Shown: one piece after another, positions 24,221 through 35,566 of the stretch
Position numbering within the stretch: position 1 is the stretch's first letter
How the letters are laid out: every line of letters starts with the position of its first letter
NCBI GenBank assembly: GCA_963971425.1
Contig: OZ020519.1
Span: 5,596,028 to 5,660,027, forward strand
DNA: 64,000 nt
Source of the DNA: Bryoerythrophyllum caledonicum
Lineage: Eukaryota > Streptophyta > Bryopsida > Pottiales > Pottiaceae
Direction of reading: 5' to 3'
Translations under genes and position numbers: made by a program
Notes under the pieces: model-generated
The model's database searches: none
What the model was told of the DNA's origin: nothing
The model's input: the letters and a program-made list of their open reading frames with translations, nothing else

Positions 24221-24276
<56 letters not shown>
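24221..24276. repeat. (CT)28 microsatellite
   Basis: An uninterrupted run of CT dinucleotides. It creates spurious ORFs with Ser-Leu or Arg-Glu repeats on both strands. Confidence 0.95.
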
Positions 24277-24281
<5 letters not shown>

Positions 24282-24789
24282 ACAACTTCAAATACTACTG
24301 AAACTAACATTAACACAACATTTCATTTGTATACTATTTTCCTCTACTTTTCCTATTTTCTACAACTCTTCAAATGCAAAAATAGTGGAAATATAAGAGA
24401 AATATGAGAGGGTCTTTGTAAAGTGAGAATGTAGTCTATCACTGAAGTAGTCAAGCGTCTCGCACTCCATAAGGGGAGGATTAATGGGGTGCAAGCGGAA
24501 ATGGAGAATGTGGAGCCTTCACTAATGATAAACCATCACTTACAAGCAAGAAAATCACTAAGCACTCTTTAAACGCACTCACAAAGCTTAACTTGACAAA
24601 GTCATCAAGTCAAGTTCCTACACACCGCTATACGCACACACGTAAAACCCTAATAGATGAAATATATCCCTTCGCTGGATGTGGTTTGGCGGACGTACAT
24701 CACTAAGAAACGTAGATTAGAACTAGCTAATCTACCCTAACGCTATACGATGAGTTGCGGTCCTCGACGCCACATCTTGTGACAAGACA
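24277..24789. other. no gene seen
   Basis: Sequence between the microsatellite and the next TTAA-family fragment; no coding or repeat structure recognised. Confidence 0.35.
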
Positions 24790-25015
24790 TTGTCAGGTAA
24801 GGAACCAAAAAACTTCTTCTTTTTCACATAAAACTTTGAAATCTTAGTATTTTTCATTTTTTTCTATTACAAGACATGGTGTAAACCTTCGTATTGATTG
24901 TTTGCATTACCATTCTAAGACATATTTTGTTCCCAAAAAACTAAAACGTGAATTGGCACTTTTTGAACCTCCACTCCTTCCACAATTTTTTGAATATGCT
25001 ACACCCCTTCTCTAC
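24790..25015 (+). mobile_element. internal fragment of TTAA family A (long subtype)
   Basis: Matches the middle of the complete copy at 30004-30937 ('aaggaaccaaaaaacttcttcttt', in two words, 'cacataaaactt', 'gaacctccactcctt', 'gaatatgctacaccccttct'). No terminal repeats remain. Confidence 0.55.
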
Positions 25016-25610
25016 CATATATAATGTACAGACATCCAAACCTTGACATTCACCTTGAAGCCATATTTTAGAAGTAATAGAGGGTACAACAAGTTGGAAG
25101 AAAATATTGCATGAGAGTATATTTTATACTCATCACCTCTTGATGATATTTTGAGGGGCTTGTGGACGCTGGACACGTGGGTAGTCCAATTCCCAACCAA
25201 GTCTTTGAAAGGTGGCAACAATGGCTGCATACGTACCTTGACCACCATGAGGCTTGGATGGGGCTCTTTGAATTTCTCGAATGGGGAATAATTTTTTCTC
25301 AAGAGCTGGACTTTTATGTACCTACAATTTGCATAGGTTGTCGGAATCCTAATAGACAGTTTCGTGTGTGATCATCACTTCAGGGTTGTGCCAGTGAGGG
25401 GGTGGTCTTACGGTAGGCTTTGACTAATTGGGGGTCAAATGGGATCTCGTGCCATTGCTCATCTCCAGAAGAAAAAAAAATCTTGATTTGCAACTGGCCT
25501 GTGAGAGTTTCGTGAGGATACATGCACTTGTACAGTTTTTGTTGCAAGTCAGCCATCACCACTTGTTAATGTAACTATTTTCTCAGGTGGTGACACCTAG
25601 ATATTAATAT
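25016..25610. other. no gene seen
   Basis: Contains ORFs of up to 96 codons on both strands with no family resemblance. Confidence 0.3.
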
Positions 25611-25815
25611 TCCTGAAGGACCAAGGCATTTTAGAGGAATTTCTGCTCCATTGTTTTAAAACTCCCAATAAGAATTTTTTGAGAAAATAACCATAGGATC
25701 TTCTTCCAAACTTATATGAGATGATGTGGTAAAAATATTGTGAAATTCGACGGTGCGGATTGAAAGATGATTGCAGACAAAGTGGAAAGATTTGTACCCC
25801 GTAGATACATTTGGT
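25611..25815 (+). mobile_element. short subtype of TTAA family A, about 205 bp
   Basis: Starts TTCCTGAAGGACCAAGGC and ends TTTGGTCCTTTAGGAA, imperfect versions of the family A ends. The interior ('ataggatcttcttccaaactt', split here, and 'gcggattgaaagat') is shared with the copies at 45846-46240. Flanking TTAA is degraded. Confidence 0.5.
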
Positions 25816-25839
25816 CCTTTAGGAATCGACCCTTAAAGG

Positions 25840-26470
25840 TCTGAGAAGCCACATTTGGATTGCAACATGATGCTTTTTGTGTGTTTGACATACAAGGTGT
25901 AAGAATTGGTACATACAATAGTTATAAGAGTTTGAATTTGTCTTGAGCCCAATCCAACGAGAGATGACCATTCTAATTTAGATCATTATTGCACCTACAT
26001 GTTTGAGAAGTTGCAATATGGTCATGTATTCTACATGTTTGGTGTCGTATTTGAGCATGATAAGGTCCAGATATTGAAATGACCTCCAAATGAAAGATGT
26101 TAGCTGAAGAATCTTCAATCCAAAGGTGTATGTCGTGCTAAAATTTAGTACATTTTTTGTATGTTGATTTGGGATGCAACATGATATTTTTTGTGTATTT
26201 AACATACAAGGTATCAAAATGATGTATACAATAGTTACAAAATTTTGTATATATGTTGAGCCCGATTTGATGACACATGATATTTCAATTTAGATCATTA
26301 TTGCACCTACAACATATTTGAGAAGTTGTGAAGTGGTCATGTATTCTACATGTATGGTATCATTTTTGAACATGATAAGGTTCTGATATTGAAATGACCT
26401 CCAAATGAAACATGTGAGTTGAAAATTTTTCAATCCAAAGGTGTAAGTCTTGCTAAATATTGATATTTTT
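25840..26470. repeat. tandem pair of a 315-bp unit
   Basis: Two diverged copies in direct tandem, period about 315 bp (for example 'gacctccaaatgaaa' at 26081 and 26396). Shared landmarks are 'acatacaaggt', 'aatttagatcattattgcacc', 'gagaagttg' and 'tcaatccaaaggtgta'. Further partial copies lie at 4131-4360, 27690-27800 and, inverted, 56405-56480. No coding capacity. Confidence 0.75.
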
Positions 26471-26521
26471 TGTAATCTAAGAATAAAATAAACAACTTTA
26501 TATATGACTTCTATTGTACTC

Positions 26522-26740
26522 TCATGTAGATTCGGGTATAATTCTTCAACTCCTACATGTTTGACCTCTAATATGGTACGAATGGAAAAAGTACATGTAT
26601 TGTATTCTCATGTAGATTCGGGTATAATTCCGCAACAGTACTCCTACATGTTTGTCCTCTAACAAGGTTGGACTCAAACATATTATAAATGGAAAAGAAC
26701 ATGTATTGTATTCTCGTGTAGATTCCGATATAATTCTGCA
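26522..26740. repeat. tandem repeats of about 86-106 bp
   Basis: The word 'tcatgtagattcgggtataa' recurs at 26522 and 26608, and in altered form at 26714, with 'cctacatgtttg' and 'gaatggaaaa' between. About 2.5 units. Confidence 0.65.
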
Positions 26741-27053
26741 CCAGGTCTGATAAGTCAAGATGTGGGAGTTTCATGACTTGTGGCAAGTTTCCAAAAGTAT
26801 CCGAAATCTTGCTATCTAGGAGCTTGAGCCTTGGACTTGTCAAGGGAAAGGAAGAAGCGCCTCTTTTGCCCATACTATCTCCACCCAAAGATTGGTTGCT
26901 ATTGGCAACATTGCTTCGTTGACTTCAAACCAGAAATGCTCTCCCATTTCAACCAATAACCCACACAAGTAACCTGTACGTATTGTGACCATCTGTTTAC
27001 AATAGGAAACTCACGCACCTGAGTTCAATGCACCTTCATCTCCAAATTAGCCC
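26741..27053. other. no gene seen
   Basis: Nothing recognised on either strand. Confidence 0.35.
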
Positions 27054-27057
27054 TTAA

Positions 27058-27650
27058 CCCCTGAATTCCCTTGACAATTTCACACCAAAAACACTTCGTA
27101 ACTATCAATTTTAGTGCAGTGAGTAAGAAAGGGAAAAAAAAATTGTATTTCCAGTCTTGACCATAGAATCTCATTTAACATTTAATAAATAATATACTCA
27201 CAAAGTTTCATCAACTTTGACAGCACCGATTGAAAGATTATAGTGTTTGAAGTAGAAAAATTGGTTCATTTTCATCCCTGCGTTCAGTGGATTAGCATAC
27301 TTTGATTTCATTTGGTGTCAAAGTAATGCACTACACAAGGTCTAAATTTTATATCATCATGTTAACCATGATACTAACTATTTGTACGCCAGTTTTTAGA
27401 GGTAGAGAAGGGGTGTAGCATATTCAATACAAGCGTGCATCAAGTGGAGATTTAAAAACTGTCCAGTCGCAATTTACTTTTTTGAGAATTTGACATGTTT
27501 AAGAATGATAATCTAAACGGTCAATAAGAAGGTTTACACCACATATTGTTGTAGAAAAAATAAAAAGTGAAAAATATAAAGATCTCGAGGTTATGTAGAA
27601 AAGATGAAGTTTTTTCCCCGCTTGCCCAAAATGTGTAAAAACGTTTAACT
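27058..27650 (-). mobile_element. TTAA family A (long subtype), right half, inverted
   Basis: Begins after TTAA (27054-27057) with CCCCTGAATTCCC, a degraded terminal repeat, and continues as the reverse complement of the right half of the long subtype ('caccaaaaacacttc', 'ggtgtcaaagtaatgcac', 'gtggagatttaaaaactg'). The other end is missing; 27690-27800 then matches the 315-bp unit. Confidence 0.6.
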
Positions 27651-27817
27651 TTAATACATTCATTATATCATAAGTCATATGGTGCCCTTGGTGGCCACCA
27701 TATTCTACATGTATGGTGTTGTATTTGAACATGGTAAGTTTTAGATATTGAAATTACCTTCAAATGAAACATGTTAGTTGAGGAATTCTCATTCAAAATT
27801 TGTAAGTCTCCTTAACC

Positions 27818-28745
27818 TCTAAATTTCCAATTGTCCCTTTGGAGGATCGGGCTGGTTCCTATTGTGTCAATTCCTAACATTATTTTTTGAACTTTTTACT
27901 ATAGATGGGCATTGCTGAAAGCTTTGTGTGAGTACAATATATTCTCAAATCTCACATTTAATGAAAAAGTTATAGGGTTTTGAAGTTCAAATAGGGAGAA
28001 TGGGCAAGTTGGGCAACTTCAAAAACGTTTGCTAGGACACTCTATTGAATGTGAGATTTTCAATACCAGCAAATAATATTATTTCCTTTCATATTGTCAA
28101 AAAAAATCTCTTGTCTTTACTGAAAAATAGCATATTAATCCAAGTCAAACATTTTCACACATTGACGCACATTGCTAGGCAAGGTACCAAAAAAGTTCCT
28201 TCCTTTCCACATAAAACTTAGAGATCTTCATATTTTTATAAAATTATTTCCTCACGGCATTATGTGGTATAAACCCTCTTATTGATCATTTGGATTCTCA
28301 TTCTAATACACATTAAGTTCACAAAAAAATATAACGTGAGTTGACAATTTTTAAATCTCCACTCCTTGTACAATTTTTTTGAATATGCTACACCTTTTCT
28401 TTACCTCTAAGAATTGGTGTACAAGGAACTAATACAATGCTTAACATGATGGTAATGAATTTAGACCTTGTGTTGTGCAAAAACTTTACACCAAGTGAAG
28501 TCAAATTTTACTGACCCACTATATGCAAGGAAGAAAATGAATCCTTTTTTGTACTTCAAACACTATAATCTTTCAATTTGTGCGGTGGAAGTTTATGAAA
28601 TTTTCTGAGTATGTTCATTAATAAGTCTTAATTTTAATCGTACGATTTAAAGTAGAAATAAAAGGTTTGTTCTTCTTCCTTGCTCATTGCACTAAAACAA
28701 GCAGTTTTGAAGTGTTTTTGGTGTGAAATTGTCAAAGTAATTTAG
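27818..28745 (+). mobile_element. TTAA family A (long subtype), near full length, old
   Basis: Co-linear over about 930 bp with the copy at 30004-30937: start 'taacctctaaatttccaa', then 'ggttcctattgtgtcaattcc', 'ttgctaggacactcta', 'gtgtacaaggaactaat', and right part 'ttttggtgtgaaattg'. Both terminal repeats are eroded, so it is older than the copy at 30 kb. Confidence 0.6.
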
Positions 28746-29117
28746 GACTTCATTTTTTATTTATTTTTTTGTATTACACAAAGTAAAATATGTGCATGTA
28801 TATATAGTTCCCGGCTGACGTTAAAGGATTAGAGGGTGTTAGTGATAGTACACCATTTCCAAAGTATTTGAAATTTTTTACACAAATCCGGAATTGCATG
28901 CAATCTTTGATAGGCACACTTGCTTGAGAATGAACACCCTCTCAAAACCTGGCATCCACATGTTTGATGGATGTAAATTAGTGTACATGATCCACATTAC
29001 ATTTCAATCCACATTATATAAGCAATGTTGCATAATTATACCCAATGTAACATGAGAATTCAATACACCCACCTTCTAGCTCAGGTTCTACATAGGCAAG
29101 TTTTAATGTTTACGCAA
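28746..29117. other. no gene seen
   Basis: AT-rich spacer between mobile elements; nothing recognised. Confidence 0.35.
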
Positions 29118-29126
29118 TACCTTACG

Positions 29127-29406
29127 GCCCAGGGCGAATTGACCCCCTTTTTTGTACTTACCCGAGGGGGCCATGAGGTGGTGGGGCCAAATCTGGCCCT
29201 TATTTTGTTTTTGGATGGGGCCCTAATTATTGTAAGGGAAGGTCCCCCAGGGTAAACAATGGCCGTGGGCCCCAAATTTGTCCAAAAAAAATCCAAAAAA
29301 GCCTCTAGACCCCCCAAAATAAGAGGGCCAGAAAAATGACCCCATGCAATTAAGACAGGGCCCACCTCGGATAAGTACCAACGAGGGGGGTCAATTCGCC
29401 CTGGGC
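29127..29406 (+). mobile_element. Mutator-like MITE, 280 bp
   Basis: Terminal inverted repeats GCCCAGGGCGAATTGACCCC / GGGGTCAATTCGCCCTGGGC. The 9-bp direct repeat TACCTTACG flanks both ends (29118-29126 and 29408-29416), and one further base is shared in position but differs. A 9-10 bp duplication points to the Mutator superfamily. No ORF of note. A second copy, inverted, is at 59650-59914. Confidence 0.85.
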
Positions 29407-29432
29407 GTACCTTACGGGTGTTAATCCTTTAA

Positions 29433-29502
29433 CCCCTAAAGGTCCAAGAATCCCTTGAGGGACTTTAACAATCTTTGGAGGGGACTTTTAGACCTTTAGG
29501 GG
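29433..29502. mobile_element. 70-bp minimal TTAA family A element (hairpin)
   Basis: CCCCTAAAGGTCCAAGAATC at the left pairs with the right end GACTTTTAGACCTTTAGGGG; the whole 70 bp can fold into an imperfect hairpin. TTAA flanks both sides (29429-29432 and 29503-29506). It abuts the family B element that begins at 29507, sharing one TTAA. Confidence 0.7.
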
Positions 29503-30003
29503 TTAACCCTTTACCGCCTGGGCATGTTTATGGAAAAACCAAGATTTTTTTGTTGATTTTTTTTAATTGAACCGGATTTGATGGAAATACAATGCCTAAT
29601 GTTAATACCTAACCTTAAAAAATTGAACTTAACCCATGACCTAAACTTTGGGGAAATTTTGCACAACATCCAACGATTAATGGAATAGATTATTGTGTTT
29701 AAAGCTACCATATATTGGTAGTGAAAACTGCGGAATTTGGAGGGTGTACTACTTTAACCATCAATAGAATCTTGCAAGAATTTTTTTACTTTGAATAAGA
29801 GTGGTTCACATGTGCACTAGGTTAATAGCTTCGCATAGACATATCATATGTGAAGAACATATTTATACACAAGTATTGGTGATTTTTTGCTTTTTCCTAC
29901 TTGATTGTATACAAAAATGTTCCAACCTTATACAAATCAAAATGGAAATTTTTTATGTGAGGAGAGAGATCAACAATCACAAAACAATGAAGAATGTCTT
30001 TAA

Positions 30004-30937
30004 CCCCTAGAGGACCAAGTGTAAGAAATGGGCTTTTTGAAAGTTTGGTCAGGTTCCTGTGGTGTCAATTTCCAACATTCTACTTTGAAATCTTTACTAT
30101 AGAAGGACATTACTAAGACCTCACTGGGAGAATTTTTTTCTACTAAATTCAACATATAATGAAAAAGTTATAGGGTTTTTAATTTCAAATGGAGAGAGCG
30201 GGCACTTCGGGCACCTCCAAAAACTTTTGCTAGGACACTCTATTGATTGTGAAATTTTCAATACTAGCAAGTTATACTTTTTCCCTTCATATTGTCAAAA
30301 AAAAGTTCTTGTCTTTAGTGAAAAATAGCATACCAACCCAAGTCAAACATTTTCACACATTGTTGGGCAAGGAACCAAAACAACTTCTTCTTTTCCACAT
30401 AAAACTTAGAGATCTTAATATTTTTGAATTTGTTTTCTTCCACGACAATATGTAGTGTAGATCTTCTTATTGACCATTCGGATTATCAATCTAAAACATA
30501 TTAAGTTCACACAAAATTAATACGCGAATTGGCAAAATTTGAACCTCCACTCCTTGCACACTTGTTTTGAATATGCTACACCCCTCCTCTACCTCTAAAA
30601 AATGGTGTACAAGGAACTAACATTATGCTTAACACGATGGTAATGGATCTAGACCTTGTGTAGTGCAAAAATTTGACACCAAGTGAAGTTAAAGCCTGCT
30701 GATCCAGTGAACGCAGGGAAGAAAATGAACCATTTGTTTGACTTTAAACATTATAATCTTTCAATCCGTGCGGTCAAAGTTCATGAAATTTTGTGAGTAT
30801 GTTCCTTAATAAATCCTATTTGAGATCCTACGGTCAAAACTAGAAATTGAAGTCTTTGTTTCCTTTGTTATTCATTGCACTAGAATCTAACGATTTTGAA
30901 GTATTTTTGGTGTGAACCTGTCACGGTACCTTAGGGG
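30004..30937 (+). mobile_element. TTAA family A (long subtype), 934 bp, complete
   Basis: Starts CCCCTAGAGGACCAAG after TTAA (30000-30003) and ends CTTAGGGG before TTAA (30938-30941). This is the best reference copy of the long subtype. The interior has no ORF over 70 codons. It sits inside a family B element at that element's 'gtcTTAAagac' site, as the uninterrupted copies at about 31428 and 11925 show. Confidence 0.8.
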
Positions 30938-30941
30938 TTAA

Positions 30942-31733
30942 CCCTTTAGCGCCCAAGAATGTTTCTGGAGAAACCAATAATTCTACTGATTTTTTTTCTT
31001 TGAACCGGAATTGATGGAAATACAATGACTAATATTAATATCTAACCTTATAAAATTGAACTTAATCCATGATCTCAACTTTGGGGAAATTTTGCACAAC
31101 ATCCAACCGTTGATGGAATAGATTATAGTGTTTAAAGTTACCGTATATTGGTAGTAAAAACAATGGAATTTCGAGGGTGTACTACTTTAACTATCAATAG
31201 AGTCTTGCAAGAATTTTTTTACTTTGAATTAGAGCGGTTCACATGTGCACTAGATTGATAGCTTCGCATTGACATATTATATGTGAAGAAAATATTAATA
31301 CACAATTATTGGTGATTTTTTTTCTTTTTTCTACTTGGTTGTATACAAAAATGTTCCAACCTTATACGAATCAAAATGGAAGTTTTGTATGTGAGGAGAG
31401 AGATCAACAATCACAAAACAATGAAGAATGTCTTAAAGACAAAGTTCAATCAAAATTTAAGACCAAAATCAATGTGCATGTGTGTGAAATAACAACATAG
31501 TATGTGGCATAGTATTTACTGTATTCACTTTATTTGGTGTATTTTGTGTTGTATTCCTAGCTTTTCCAAGAGTTCTATAAATCCAAATCATGATATGATT
31601 GTTGGAGAGTGTTCGTGTAACGAGTGCGCAAATTTGAACCTCGTATCTCGAAGCCTAGTTCCTCATGGATTTCATGCAAATTGAGTTTGAGCACCTCCGG
31701 AGTCCCATTTCAGGACTCTTGGGCGCTAAAGGG
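30942..31733 (+). mobile_element. TTAA family B, 792 bp, complete
   Basis: Starts CCCTTTAGCGCCCAAG and ends CTTGGGCGCTAAAGGG, a 16-bp perfect inverted repeat. TTAA on both sides (30938-30941 and 31734-31737). No transposase ORF. Its left TTAA is shared with the right end of the family A element, so it entered the TTAA created by that insertion, or the reverse order occurred. Confidence 0.8.
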
Positions 31734-31976
31734 TTAAGAGGAAGTTCAACCAAAATTACAGATGAAAATCAATGTGCATGTGCGTGAAATACAACATAAT
31801 ATGTGGCATGGTATCCACTGTAGTTTACTGTATTTGATGTATTTTGTGTTGTATTCCTACATTTTCCAAGAGTTCTGTAAATCCAAATCATGATCTATGT
31901 GCGCAAATCTAAAACTCGTATCTTGAAGCCTAATTCCTCCCAGATTTCATGCAAATTGACTTTTAGCACCTCTGGC

Positions 31977-32669
31977 ACCTCAATCAAGCAACCAAACATA
32001 AATGATCATGAAGCAAGTGATCAATTCATCAAGGTTAGGGTTAGTCCACGGCAATAACCCGTAGAGGACCAGAGTCTCCTTCGGGGGGATTCTTTGATTT
32101 TTGGGCAGGTTCCTAAAATTTAAAAAAATCAATTTTCTCTGAAATTTTTATTCTAGATTGCCTTTGACAAGAGCTTCGTGGACATATTTTTATTTTATTT
32201 TTTGCATTTGTGGTTTGAAAGTTAGTACCACTTATAGTTTTTGAGGGAAATTGTCAAGGAACTTTAGGGAACCTGATCAAAACTGGGAACCTGATCAAAA
32301 CTACAAACTCACAACTACAGTAAACAATAAACCTATTTTCTGCACCAAGTGAAATTTGGTCCAAAAAACTCTGCAGAGTGGTGGTACTGTAGCGAAGGCC
32401 TAGCACCACGTGAAAATTGATGGGTAAACTCTACAGTGTGGTGGTATTTGAAGGACTACAGTAGCGTGATGGGTCATCAGGCGAAATCTTCCAATGCATC
32501 ATTCATACTGGAAAGGTGTTTTTCAACTGTCTGCACGGTATTGTTTTCCATGAAGAGTACGGGAAAGGCAATATTTTCCAGCTAGCCGCTAGCAACTGAA
32601 AGGCGTTGTGCATAGCTGGGAGTAACCAAAAGCAATGTTACAGCCAGCAGAGAAAGTAGTTACTCTTTT
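31977..32669. other. no gene seen; partial TTAA family A copy at about 32050-32265
   Basis: 32048-32265 begins 'aacccgtagaggaccagag' and ends 'ggaactttagg', like a short decayed family A element. Just after it, 'gggaacctgatcaaaact' is repeated in tandem (32268-32302). The rest shows words such as 'gtggtactgtagc' in both orientations but no clear element. Confidence 0.4.
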
Positions 32670-32673
32670 TTAA

Positions 32674-33609
32674 CCCCAATGGGACAAGAGTCTCCTCGGG
32701 GACTCTTGAAGGTTCAAGCAAGTTCCTATGGTGTCAATATGTAACATTCTTCTTCGGAATTTCTGTCGGAGATGGACATTACTAAAAGCTTTGTGTGAGT
32801 ACAATTTTTTCTTGAATCTGACATTTATTGAAAAAGTTATAGGGTTTTGAATTTATGATGGGGAGAGCAAGTACATTGGGCAACTTCAAAAACTGTTGCT
32901 AGAACACTCTATCAAATGCGAGATCTTCAATAGTAGCTATAAATATTAATTCCTTTCATGTTGTCAAAAAAAATTCTTGTCTTTAGTGAAAATAGCACAT
33001 TAACCCAAGTCAAACATTTTCACACATTGTCACACATTGCCGGGCAAGGTACTAAAAAAACATCTTCTTTTCCACATAAAACTTAGAGGTCTTCATGTTT
33101 TTTCAATTTTACCTTTTCTACTACATGATGTGGTGTAAGCCTTCTTATCAATCGTTTGAATTCTCATTCTGGAACATGCTTAGTTCACAAAAAAATATAA
33201 GGTGAATTGGCAATTTTGAACCTCCACTACTTGTACAATTATTTTGAATATGCTACACCCCTTCTTTACCTTTAAAAATTGGTGTACAAGGAGCAAACAT
33301 CATGATTAACATGATGGTAATGAATTTAGACCTTGTGTAGTGCAAACATTTGAGACCAAGTGAAGTCAAAGTCTAATGATCCGCTCAACGCAGGGAAGAA
33401 ATGAACCGTTTGCTCTAATTCAAACACCATTATCTTTCAATTTGTGCAATCAATGTTTATGATTTTTTTTGTAGACTTTACTTATTAAATCTTAACTGAG
33501 ATCCTATGGTTAGATGTAGAAATAAAAATTTGTTTCCTCCTTACTCATTGCTCTAGAATGAGCAGCTTTGAAGTGTTTTTGGCATGAAAATGCATTGGGC
33601 TTTTAGGGG
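32674..33609 (+). mobile_element. TTAA family A (long subtype), 936 bp
   Basis: TTAA (32670-32673), then CCCCAATGGGACAAGAG; right end GGGCTTTTAGGGG, then TTAA (33610-33613). Co-linear with 30004-30937 throughout. The left terminal repeat has diverged more than the right one. Confidence 0.75.
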
Positions 33610-34150
33610 TTAAAAAAATGGATACATGCTAACAATGGTTTCATATATGTAGGCATTCATAATTTTGCCATCGGAAAACTACAATTAGCACTTTCTTCAA
33701 TGCTTTGGATAACCAAACTACCCCTTACTACAACAAACACTGAGGGGGGTTTTACAGTATGGTGGAGAACTCCACCGGCCGGTCAAGAAGTCTCGGCCAA
33801 GACATGGTTATTTGAGGCGAGCGGTGGATGTTGGACAAGACAACAAAGAATAAAGTAATGCATGAAGAAGTCTTGACCGGTTAATAGTGTAAACACCCAA
33901 CGGTGAAGTCCACCGGCCAACTTCATAAGGTGAAGACCACCGGTGAACTTCACCACCAAGAAAGTTTATGCTAGCCAATGGAAACCACAATATGTAATGG
34001 TCCTCATGGACATGTTATGTAACATTATGGGCTCCATTGAACTACAAAAATTTATATCTTTTGCATCAAATGTCCAAATGTAGTACAGTAACACTTGTTG
34101 GAAAAAAAGCCCCTACTTGTCTAGTTTGTGTGGAAAATTTTAACATGAAT

Positions 34151-34214
34151 AGAAGAAGAAGAAGAAGAAGAAGAAGAAGAAGAAGAAGAAGAAGAAGAAG
34201 AAGAAGAAGAAGAA
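34151..34214. repeat. (GAA)n tract
   Basis: Uninterrupted GAA triplets, which are the 3' tail of the minus-strand retroposon. It creates a spurious poly-arginine ORF. Confidence 0.9.
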
Positions 34215-34334
34215 CGCCGGTGTCCGAAGGAGACCGGCGTGAATAAAGTGTCTGTTCGTTCCACTACTAAGACCATGCCCACTGGACAAGGAATTAGTAA
34301 GCTGGAACTACTTCTCTCTCTCGAGGGTAGACAC
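34152..34334 (-). mobile_element. short retroposon with TTC-repeat tail and target duplication
   Basis: On the minus strand it starts GTGTCTACCCTCGAGAG, carries the stem 'ttactaattccttgtcc / gggcatggtcttagta', then 'gacactttattcac', then the hairpin CGCCGGT...ACCGGCG, and ends in about twenty TTC repeats. The 11-bp direct repeat TAACATGAATA flanks it (34141-34151 and 34335-34345), showing target-primed insertion. It is either a SINE or a 5'-truncated LINE tail. Confidence 0.8.
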
Positions 34335-35566
34335 TAACATGAATACAATATACATGTTACTAGCACACAACCATGTTATAATTGATTTGTTTCAAACCTT
34401 TTAATGATTTGCTTGCCTTTTCTTCAATTACCACATAAGGCTTGTTGATGCTGACATTAGACTAGGTAACAACACATCTATGTGCTTACTGTGGGTTCTA
34501 CTTTATAATATTTATACTACCAAAAAAAATCGATTTGGTTGTTCAAAATTTATTTACCAAAAGTACATCAGGAAAATAGAAGGAAATTTTGTTCATATGT
34601 AGAATATATGAGAGATATATGTTTCTTATGGTCATATTGATTCCATATGGGTCATAAATCGCATTCCATATCAATATTGACATAAAATCAATATTGTTTC
34701 AATCCTTCTTGAGATCATATTGTAAAAAGACAATATGAAGTTGGTATAAAATATTTTCAATACAATAATTTTTAAAATGAAATATGAAAAATAACACATA
34801 ATTTGAAAAAATATTAGTATGAACTTTAGGACATTGTTTTTTTGTCTGGACAATAATTGACCCAATTATTAGAAATGAAATGATTTTTGCATATTAGACG
34901 AGTGTGTAAAAGAAATCTCAAAAGATGTCAATATTAAAGTTAAAATAAAAATAAGATATACCTTGACAACGATTGATGTCCAAATATAAGGTCAAACTCA
35001 AAAGCAACTATTCTAGACAAAACATGTACCGTCAATGTAAGTTGTTTTTTAAAATTTCCTTCCCGCTTTTTGCCAATGTCATCTTGTCTTTTCCTTTTAA
35101 TTTCTTCAATGCGCCAACTCTTTGTAGATGAAAAATCATTTTCCAAATTAGCTTTTGATTTCTTTGAATAAAGGATGGATATCTCCCCTCTACTTATTGT
35201 TATAAGGTCCCCCATGCATTTTTGGCCATAATCACCTTTCAAAATCTATACATTTTACATCAAGTGTAAAAATGTAGTAAAACTTGTTGGAAAAATGGTC
35301 CTACTTGTCTAATTTGTGTGGTAAAAGTTCACATGAACTCAACATACAATGTAATTTTGAGAGCCATTTATTACACCGGGTTAACTCTACTTCTTGTTTA
35401 GAAAACATAATCTAGCATAGAGTTTTTGGGTTACAATCAACTTTGAAAATCTAAGAAAAAGTAACAAGTAGTAAACTCCTACTTGAAACACAAGCCCCAT
35501 AATCATGTCATTTACAAGTAAAGAACAATTCAAAATCAATAGCAATAAAAATTTGCAAATATGCAA

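Larger units (their letters stand above)
29507..31976 (+). mobile_element. TTAA family B element (host copy), split by two insertions
   Basis: 29507-29999 matches the left 490 bp of the complete family B copy at 30942 (starting CCCTTTACCGCCTGGGC). 31738-31976 matches the right part ('gttcaaccaaaatt', 'gtgttgtattcctac', 'ccaagagttctgtaaatcc'). Between them, at one TTAA of the host, lie a family A element (30004-30937) and a second family B element (30942-31733). The right terminal repeat is lost near 31976. Confidence 0.75.

Noticed and set aside
23957-24396. Several ORFs with Ser-Leu or Arg-Glu repeats
   Set aside because: Produced by the (CT)28 microsatellite in different frames.
30004-31733. 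TTAA-flanked repeats considered as solo LTRs
   Set aside because: Their ends are inverted, not direct, repeats; they lack TG...CA ends and a 4-6 bp variable duplication.
34037-34246. ORF ending in a long poly-arginine run
   Set aside because: Produced by the GAA tail of a retroposon.
34152-34334. Structured retroposon considered as a hammerhead-bearing retrozyme
   Set aside because: No CTGATGA...GAAA catalytic core was found on either strand.
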